Shown one piece after another: positions 6,902 to 8,777 of a stretch of 8,777 bases of DNA. This DNA is from an uncultured Oscillospiraceae bacterium. Lineage in GTDB: Bacteria; Bacillota; Clostridia; Oscillospirales; Acutalibacteraceae. Within the stretch, counting starts at the first letter, position 1, and each line of letters starts with the position of its first letter. Position numbers and translations under genes: made by a program. Under the pieces are notes generated by a model. The model was not told the DNA's origin and did not search any database. It saw only the letters and a list, made by a program, of their open reading frames with translations. The DNA is taken from the NCBI GenBank assembly GCA_900546735.1, contig URDW01000092.1, positions 1 to 8,777 on the forward strand. The letters run 5' to 3'.

Positions 6902-6914
6902 ATGGATTCCTCCT

Positions 6915-6939
6915 TTTATAAAGTTAGTTTTAACTAACT
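6915..6939 (-). promoter_or_regulatory. Operator C with possible -10 box before the ABC genes
   Basis: AGTTAGTTTTAACTAACT (6922-6939) is an 18-bp dyad with a 2-base TT centre. Its 16-bp core, GTTAGTTTTAACTAAC (6923-6938), matches operator B at 15 of 16 bases. On the minus strand TATAAA (6915-6920) directly follows and could be a -10 box, which would place the operator between -10 and -35. No convincing -35 is visible, and the start point would fall at the ribosome binding site. An alternative is that the operator acts as a roadblock on transcription coming from the tetR promoter. Confidence 0.65.
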
Positions 6940-6959
6940 AATGGTGAAAAAATATGGAG

Positions 6960-7577
6960 CTACAGCCCCATGATCTTCAGCCAGCCCGCCATATAAAAGG
7001 CGCGCAGCTCGCGGACATATTCCACTGCCTGCTCTTTGGGCATGTCGTGCTGCACCAGCTCAAAAAAGGCACTGAACATGCCGCTGACCAGAATGTGCTC
7101 CAGCTTCGGGTCAACGTTTGGCACGTCTTTGCCAAGCCCGCGCAGCACCTGCATGAAATCGTGGGTGCTTTGCACCTCGATTTCGACCATTTCGTGGATA
7201 AAACGGTCGTACTGCGTGCCCTGGGCACAGCAGATAATCAGTTTAAACGCTTCGGGGTGCGCATAAACATAATCGAGCATCCAGTCCATGCAGTCGCCGG
7301 AGATCTTGCCGAGGTTGTCAAACTGCTGCTCGGGCGGCAGAGCTGCAAACTGCGCCTGCGCCGCCTTAAACTGCGCCATGCAGGCTGCGGCGTGCTCGCC
7401 CACCAATGCGTCAAACAGCGCTGCCTTGCTGGCAAAGCAGCCGTAAAACGCCCCGGTCGTCACACCGGCGCACGCGGCGATGCGGCGCAGCGAAGCGCCG
7501 GAAAAACCGTTTTTCAAAAATTCCTCCTGCCCGGCGGCAAGAATGGCCGCGCGTGTGGCAGAACCGTTCGTACCCAA
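6960..7577 (-). CDS. TetR/AcrR-family transcriptional regulator
   Basis: This 205-residue regulator has a TetR N-terminal DNA-binding domain at about 8-56: helix A-I-L-A-A-G-Q-E-E-F, then the helix-turn-helix S-L-R-R-I-A-A-C-A-G-V-T-T-G-A-F-Y-G-C-F (29-48). The rest is a helical ligand-binding and dimerisation domain with F-K-L-I-I-C-C-A-Q-G-T near 111-121, a pattern I recall from regulators next to this type of ABC pair. The start is TTG at 7577 with GGAGG 7 bases upstream; no in-frame ATG competes. It is the first gene of the tetR-ABC-ABC operon, behind a near-consensus promoter and a dyad at 7591-7607 that fits autorepression. It probably senses a compound linked to the transporter, but the ligand is unknown. 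Confidence 0.9.
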   Translation of the reverse strand: MGTNGSATRAAILAAGQEEFLKNGFSGASLRRIAACAGVTTGAFYGCFASKAALFDALVGEHAAACMAQFKAAQAQFAALPPEQQFDNLGKISGDCMDWMLDYVYAHPEAFKLIICCAQGTQYDRFIHEMVEIEVQSTHDFMQVLRGLGKDVPNVDPKLEHILVSGMFSAFFELVQHDMPKEQAVEYVRELRAFYMAGWLKIMGL

Positions 7578-7590
7578 AGCAAATCCTCCG

Positions 7591-7607
7591 ATATAACAGT
7601 GTTACAT
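7591..7607. promoter_or_regulatory. Probable TetR operator
   Basis: ATATAACAGTGTTACAT is a 17-bp imperfect palindrome: inner half-sites TAACA and TGTTA around a central G, with one mismatched pair. It sits just downstream of the -10 box, at about +5 to +21, and upstream of the ribosome site. This is where an autoregulating TetR protein commonly binds. It is clearly different from the GTTAG-N6-CTAAC sites. Confidence 0.65.
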
Positions 7608-7618
7608 GTCACATTTTC

Positions 7619-7647
7619 ATCATAGCGCGCCGCAGGCCGTTTGTCAA
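7619..7647 (-). promoter_or_regulatory. Near-consensus promoter of the tetR-ABC operon
   Basis: The minus strand carries TTGACA (7642-7647), a 17-base spacer and TATGAT (7619-7624): perfect -35, ideal spacing and 5 of 6 bases in the -10. The start point should lie near 7612, giving a leader of about 35 bases that contains the dyad operator. The -35 box overlaps the T-run of the terminator at 7646-7675. Confidence 0.8.
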
Positions 7648-8777
7648 GAAAAGGCTGCCCGAAGAACGGACGGCCAAACAAACGTGCAAATCTGCCGCGC
7701 GGCACTGCGGTCTGCTTTTACCGCCTGACCGAAAGCGACAAATATTTAAACAGCGCAAACACCCTGGCCGATCAGCTGATGGAAATGCAGGGCACAGACG
7801 GCGCCTTTTATTCGCACAAAACACACTACACCTGCGTGATCTACCCTGCAAAATCCATGCTGGAACTTGCGCTGGCGGAGAAAGAGGCCGGATACGAAAA
7901 ACGATTTGCCCGCCATTACCGCAGCACCCAGCGCGCTGTAGAAGACCTGGCCAAAAGGCTCGACAATATTGAGACAGAAGGGCAAATGACGTTTGAAGAC
8001 GGCATGATCTCCTGTGAAGCGCTTCAGATCGCTTTCTTTGCGCTGCACACCGATGACGAAGAAGCAAGAGCATCGTTGACCGAAAAAGCCGAATACATTA
8101 TGCGCAAGCACCGCTGCCTTGTGCAGACCTTTGCGCCCGACGCACGCATCCGCGGATGCACCCTGCGGTTTTGGGAAGCGCGGTACGACATCAATTTTAA
8201 CGCCAATATGCTCAATTCTCCGCACGGATGGACCTCGTGGAAAAACTACGCCTCCTACTATTTATACCTTTTAACCGGAAAATATCCGTACTTACAAGAG
8301 CTTATGGATACCATGGGCGCATGCGTACAGTGCATTGACGATGACGGCACACTGCGCTGGGCTTTTGTGCCCGACCCCTGCATTGCCGGAAAGCAAATGG
8401 TAAAGGCAACCAACCGGCGCGGTTATGCCTTTGAAGATACGGTGGTCGGAGAACAGTACATGCCAATGATCTCCAACTGGTACCGCACCAATCCGAAAAG
8501 ATTCATACATCAGTATGTGATCAATTTCAGCTTACCGCCAAACCGCCTGTCACCGGATTACGGCGGATCGTGCGACAACGACGTACACGAACATTTCAAA
8601 TGCCTTGCCGAAACGCTTCTGGCAAAAGCATTTATCCATTTTGAAGAGCAGCAGGTCTTTCTGTATGGCTGTGCGCAGGAAAATGAAGGCTTTGTTTCCC
8701 GCGGCGATAAAGTGCGCACGCTTATCGTGCGCGCGCTGCACCCCGGGACGATCCTTTTTGACGGCGTACCATACCTG
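7641..8777 (+). CDS. Partial protein, probable (alpha/alpha)6-toroid carbohydrate-active enzyme; 5'-truncated and cut by the window edge
   Basis: One frame stays open from just after a TAG at 7623-7625 to the right edge, at least 359 codons of convincing protein from about 7701. It has no ATG before 7780, which already lies inside conserved-looking sequence. The only upstream candidate, TTG at 7641, lacks a ribosome site and overlaps the tetR promoter. Counting from that TTG, the sequence gives Y-R-L-T-x-x-D-K-Y-L (27-36), H-Y-T-C-V-I-Y-P-A-K-x-M-L-E-L (62-76), S-P-H-G-W-T-S-W-K-N-Y (193-203) and A-F-E-D-T-V-V-G-E-Q-Y (263-273). The helical repeats of the form L-T-x-x-x-K-Y-L are typical of six-hairpin glycosidases and polysaccharide lyases. 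I do not recognise the exact family. There is no signal peptide because the N-terminus is missing. It may be a pseudogene fragment or an assembly junction. Confidence 0.65.
   Translation, partial: MSRKGCPKNGRPNKRANLPRGTAVCFYRLTESDKYLNSANTLADQLMEMQGTDGAFYSHKTHYTCVIYPAKSMLELALAEKEAGYEKRFARHYRSTQRAVEDLAKRLDNIETEGQMTFEDGMISCEALQIAFFALHTDDEEARASLTEKAEYIMRKHRCLVQTFAPDARIRGCTLRFWEARYDINFNANMLNSPHGWTSWKNYASYYLYLLTGKYPYLQELMDTMGACVQCIDDDGTLRWAFVPDPCIAGKQMVKATNRRGYAFEDTVVGEQYMPMISNWYRTNPKRFIHQYVINFSLPPNRLSPDYGGSCDNDVHEHFKCLAETLLAKAFIHFEEQQVFLYGCAQENEGFVSRGDKVRTLIVRALHPGTILFDGVPYL
7646..7675 (-). terminator. Orphan intrinsic terminator (minus strand)
   Basis: On the minus strand GGCCGTCCG (7675-7667) pairs with CGGGCAGCC (7661-7653) across a TTCTT loop: nine positions with one G-U pair and one mismatch, followed by TTTTCTT. 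Orientation and T-run indicate termination of a transcript entering from the right. No minus-strand gene is visible to the right; the DNA there codes on the plus strand. On the plus strand the hairpin is followed by AAACAAACG, so it is not a plus-strand terminator. Confidence 0.6.

Noticed and set aside
7609..8225. Minus-strand open frames of 154 and 159 codons opposite the partial enzyme
   Set aside because: The plus-strand frame is continuous for over 1 kb with coherent enzyme-like motifs. The minus-strand frames show none, and one runs through the tetR promoter.
1..8777. CRISPR array, insertion sequence, tRNA or rRNA genes
   Set aside because: No regularly spaced repeats, transposase motifs, cloverleaf sequences or rRNA signatures were seen on either strand.

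Overview
The window looks like chromosome from a Gram-positive anaerobe of the Clostridia, most likely an Oscillospiraceae/Ruminococcaceae-type gut bacterium. The basis is the gene content (DUF3793 protein, clostridial short flavodoxin, CmpB-type membrane protein, paired exporter-fold ABC half-transporters with a TetR regulator), strong GGAGG ribosome binding sites and a moderately GC-rich composition. The genus cannot be fixed from the sequence alone.

Layout. All complete genes lie on the minus strand, so transcription runs right to left. From right to left: (1) 7641-8777 is a plus-strand, 5'-truncated open frame running off the right edge, probably the toroid domain of a carbohydrate-active enzyme. 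(2) 7577-3396 is a three-gene operon: a TetR-family regulator and two ABC half-transporters joined by a 4-base ATGA overlap. It starts from a near-consensus promoter with its own dyad operator. (3) 3395-3236 is a compact control region with a consensus-like promoter, two palindromes and an intrinsic terminator. (4) 3235-1114 holds a DUF3793 protein, a DUF2804 protein and a flavodoxin. (5) 1113-868 is a gene-free gap with a bidirectional terminator and a promoter. (6) 867-193 is a CmpB-type membrane protein. (7) 192-1 is gene-free and contains a second terminator with the same 12-base arm.

How it may work together. The ABC pair most resembles the IrtAB/YbtPQ group, exporter-fold ABC transporters known for taking up ferric siderophores. 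Flavodoxin is the classical substitute for ferredoxin when iron is scarce. A 16-bp palindrome, GTTAG-N6-CTAAC, occurs just upstream of the first ABC gene and twice in the DUF3793 leader. I saw it nowhere else in the window. The simplest reading is one regulon, plausibly iron- or metal-responsive, that links a transporter with a DUF3793-DUF2804-flavodoxin redox operon. The repeated operator and the gene order are seen directly; the iron connection is inference.

The right boundary is also unusual. A minus-strand intrinsic terminator with no minus-strand gene to terminate sits directly against a plus-strand frame that has no credible start. This suggests a rearrangement scar or an assembly junction.
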